This document shows, piece by piece, positions 29,839-31,981 of a stretch of 31,981 nt of DNA. The position numbers were made by a program, and so were the translations under genes. The DNA lies in IMG/VR virus record IMGVR_UViG_3300017732_000031, positions 1-31,981 of that record; one strand, given 5' to 3'. The notes below the pieces were generated by a model. The model made no database searches and was not told where the DNA came from. It worked only from the letters and a program-made list of their open reading frames with translations. How positions within the stretch are numbered: position 1 is the first letter of the stretch; every line of letters begins with the position of its first letter. The stretch is from a virus.

Positions 29839-31220
29839 CAGAACGAATAGAAGAATCAATTCTAAGGAACCTCATTTACAATGAAACTTATTATAGAAAA
29901 GTTGTTCCTTTTATAAAAGCAGATTATTTCCAAGAGTACCATGAAAAAATTGTATTTGAAGAGATTGCAGACTTCGCTGCTAAGTACGATAAAGTACCTA
30001 CTAAAGAAGTTCTCACAATTAATCTCCAGAACCGAGGAGATCTTACAGAAGAAACATTCAAAGATTCAGTACAGGGAATAAATTCTCTTTCTGATGATTG
30101 GGTTGATTACGACTGGTTGTTAGATGCCACAGAAAAATGGTGTCAAGACCGTGCTATATACTTAGCACTCATGCAGTCTATTAAGATTGCTGATGGCGGA
30201 GAAACTAAGTTTACCAAGGGTGCTATACCTAGCATCTTACAGGATGCTCTTGCTGTCTCCTTCGACGAACATATAGGACATGACTACATTGAACAATCAT
30301 CAGACAGATATGAATTTTATCACAGGAAAGAAGAAAAAATTCCCTTTGATTTGGAAAAGTTTAACTTTATTACGAAAGGTGGTCTCCCTAACAAGACTCT
30401 CAACATCGCTCTTGCTGGTACAGGTGTCGGGAAGAGTTTATTCATGTGCCACATGGCTGGTTCCGCCCTCACTCAGGGCTACAACGTTCTCTACATTACA
30501 TGTGAAATGGCAGAGGAGAAGATTGCTGAACGAATTGACGCAAATCTTCTAAACGTAAACGTCAAGGACATCATGGAACTTCCTGAGGTTTTATTTAATT
30601 CAAAAGTAAATGAGATCTCTAGAAAAACACAAGGTAAACTGATCATTAAAGAGTACCCTACTGCATCTGCACATGCAGGACATTTTAAGGCACTCTTAAG
30701 TGATCTTAAACTGAAGAAAGATTTTGCACCTGATCTTATCTTTATAGACTATCTAAACATTTGTGCATCTGTTAGATATAAAGGTGCTGTTGTTAACTCG
30801 TATACTTATGTTAAAGCGATTGCTGAAGAGCTTCGGGGTCTTGCTGTGGAAAGTAATGTACCTATTATCTCTGCCACTCAAACTACTCGTAGTGGGTTTG
30901 GTAACTCTGATCCCGATCTCACTGACACTTCTGAGTCTTTTGGTCTCCCTGCCACTGCTGATTTTATGTTTGCCCTTATATCTACTGAGGAGCTCGAGCA
31001 ACAGGGTCGCATCTTGGTCAAACAACTTAAGAACAGATACAACGACCCGACTGCCTCAAGAAAATTTATTCTGGGAATTGACAGAGCGAAAATGAGGTTG
31101 TATGATGTAGCAGAAGATTCATCTGCCATCAATATAGAAGATGAAAAGGTAGGAGAAACCTTACAACAATTCTCACAAACACAAAACCGATTATCTAAAT
31201 TTGCAGAATGGAACGTATAA
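29835..31220 (+). CDS. g41: Replicative DNA helicase (gp41)
   Basis: gp41 is the hexameric 5'-3' helicase of the DnaB type, which opens the fork and works with primase gp61. The 461-residue product (T4 475 aa) has an N-terminal helical domain, Walker A AGTGVGKS (194-201), Walker B LIFIDYLNI, and the ISATQTTRSG and VKQLKNRYNDP motifs of the C-terminal RecA-like domain. The start overlaps the methyltransferase gene; the end overlaps mazG by 13 bases. Confidence 0.96.
   Translation: MTERIEESILRNLIYNETYYRKVVPFIKADYFQEYHEKIVFEEIADFAAKYDKVPTKEVLTINLQNRGDLTEETFKDSVQGINSLSDDWVDYDWLLDATEKWCQDRAIYLALMQSIKIADGGETKFTKGAIPSILQDALAVSFDEHIGHDYIEQSSDRYEFYHRKEEKIPFDLEKFNFITKGGLPNKTLNIALAGTGVGKSLFMCHMAGSALTQGYNVLYITCEMAEEKIAERIDANLLNVNVKDIMELPEVLFNSKVNEISRKTQGKLIIKEYPTASAHAGHFKALLSDLKLKKDFAPDLIFIDYLNICASVRYKGAVVNSYTYVKAIAEELRGLAVESNVPIISATQTTRSGFGNSDPDLTDTSESFGLPATADFMFALISTEELEQQGRILVKQLKNRYNDPTASRKFILGIDRAKMRLYDVAEDSSAINIEDEKVGETLQQFSQTQNRLSKFAEWNV
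31078..31106 (+). promoter_or_regulatory. Possible promoter for mazG within gene 41
   Basis: TTGACA (31078-31083, perfect), a 17-base spacer, then TATGAT (31101-31106, 5/6). It is inside gene 41, 101 bases before the mazG ATG, and lacks the TGC seen at the other sites. Confidence 0.35.
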
Positions 31221-31624
31221 AGCATGTGGACTTTGATAGGTACACTCATTTCGTGGATGCTGTCACAAGCACTCCTAGTAAGGATTTTAAATCTCTTGTT
31301 GATCGCTTGGGTGAACTTGACAGAGAAGGTGCCAATATTGAACGCCTTACCACTGCTGGTGTTGGGATTAATGCTGAAGGTGGAGAGTTCCTTGAGATCA
31401 TTAAGAAGATGGTATTCCAAGGTAAACCATGGAACGAAGACAACAGAGAACATCTGATCATTGAACTTGGTGACATCATGTGGTACGTAGCACAAGCATG
31501 CATGGCACTCGAAGTATCGTTTGATGATGTGATTGCTACCAATGTTAAGAAACTAGAGAAGCGTTATCCTGAGGGATCTTTTGACGTTTACTTTTCTGAG
31601 AATAGGAAGAAAGGAGATAGGTAA
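31208..31624 (+). CDS. mazG: MazG-type nucleotide pyrophosphohydrolase
   Basis: MazG proteins hydrolyse nucleoside triphosphates to monophosphates. The 138-residue product has the metal-binding pattern E57/E60-x-x-E63 in NAEGGEFLEIIKK and E86-x-x-D89 in ELGDIMWYVAQACMALEVSF, followed by IATNVKKLEKRYP. All four acidic positions are present, so it is probably active. Phage MazG has been proposed to alter host (p)ppGpp signalling or to recycle nucleotides from degraded host DNA; the sequence cannot distinguish these. Confidence 0.92.
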   Translation: MERIKHVDFDRYTHFVDAVTSTPSKDFKSLVDRLGELDREGANIERLTTAGVGINAEGGEFLEIIKKMVFQGKPWNEDNREHLIIELGDIMWYVAQACMALEVSFDDVIATNVKKLEKRYPEGSFDVYFSENRKKGDR

Positions 31625-31981
31625 GTGGCATTCGACATCCTACCATCTACATTTGAAGAAGCTGGAAAAGCAGTAAAATTTATGAATGAAGCATCTGCTA
31701 AAGAAGCATTGCGTTTGTACAGATATTTGCTTCAAAATTATGGAGATGTCGTACAAAATCCTTTAGCATTTGATTCTAGTAAGAAGAATGAATGTAAGAT
31801 TATAAGGTTGTTAGAAGGTGGATTTACTATAAAACAACTTACAAAAGAATTAAGTCTCACAAAATTGAGACCAGATTTTGGTGATGGTAGTAGAGGAAAA
31901 AAAGGAAAGAATAATCAAGGAAGTTTATTTGAGAGAGACATGGAAGTCGCTCTTAACAAATGGATTGATACAAATACTATA
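31625..31981 (+). CDS. Hypothetical protein, cut by the window end
   Basis: From GTG 31625, directly after the mazG stop, 119 codons remain open to the end of the window. The start is supported by AGGAG at 31612-31616; the first in-frame ATG comes later (31682). The visible part starts with a helical region (FEEAGKAVKFMNEASAKEAL, then LRLYRYLLQNYGD), then a possible DNA-binding stretch ECKIIRLLEGGFTIKQLTKE with Lys-rich LSLTKLRPDFGDGSRGKKGK. I do not recognise the family. Confidence 0.65.
   Translation, partial: MAFDILPSTFEEAGKAVKFMNEASAKEALRLYRYLLQNYGDVVQNPLAFDSSKKNECKIIRLLEGGFTIKQLTKELSLTKLRPDFGDGSRGKKGKNNQGSLFERDMEVALNKWIDTNTI

Noticed and set aside
1-31981. tRNA genes, CRISPR arrays, insertion sequences and attachment sites.
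   Set aside because: No cloverleaf-like sequence, regularly spaced repeats, transposase motifs or flanking direct repeats were seen; genes cover nearly everything and the largest gaps are about 112 bases.

Overview
The window is part of a T4-like myovirus genome. Structural genes 20-21-22-23 run straight into a replication and recombination block: uvsY, uvsW, 55, 47, 46, 45, 44, 62, regA, 43, uvsX, 41. Every supported gene is on the + strand. Coding density is very high, most junctions overlap by ATGA or TAATG, and the sequence is AT-rich. Accessory genes typical of marine cyanomyoviruses (and related pelagiphages) point to a marine phage: cobS-like AAA+ ATPase, hsp20, mazG, two 2-oxoglutarate/Fe(II) oxygenases, endonuclease VII, and a DUF3110-like protein otherwise common in cyanobacteria. 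A cyanobacterial host is plausible but not proven, because no photosynthesis gene and no tRNA lies in this window.

Layout. (1) 1-6490, capsid and tail: portal, a small prohead-core candidate, prohead protease, scaffold, major capsid protein, a strong terminator, two small membrane proteins and a tail-tube-fold protein. TAAATA-type late promoters precede most of these. (2) 6487-9430, recombination and late switch: uvsY, uvsW, an Sm-like-type small protein and the late sigma factor gp55. (3) 9430-11524, a run of small, mostly unassigned genes plus DUF4385. (4) 11521-14566, gp47/gp46 nuclease with a DUF3110-like gene between them. (5) 14609-17977, a metallopeptidase/VWA protein and its MoxR/CobS-type ATPase. 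(6) 17961-23211, sliding clamp, clamp loader, RegA, endonuclease VII, a Dam methylase and several very short genes. (7) 23229-25256, hsp20, a second oxygenase and three tandem Sm-like-type proteins. (8) 25253-31981, DNA polymerase, UvsX, a second DNA methyltransferase, gp41 helicase, MazG and a gene cut by the window end.

Working together: gp45/44/62/43 form the replicase and gp41 the helicase. UvsX/UvsY/UvsW/gp46/gp47/endonuclease VII carry out recombination-dependent replication and branch resolution. gp55 redirects host RNA polymerase to late promoters, and RegA represses early messages.

The less expected content is regulatory. A set of host-sigma-type promoters shares an extended -10, TGCTANAMT (before uvsY, 55, hsp20, the Sm-like array and uvsX, with a further candidate before 62/regA). 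Two loci place a -35 region in or next to the loop of a hairpin. Terminator-like structures lie inside the first ~150 bases of genes 55 and 43. A perfect 22-base palindrome sits just before gene 62. Coding calls rest on reading protein motifs by eye and regulatory calls on sequence pattern; no search or folding program was run.
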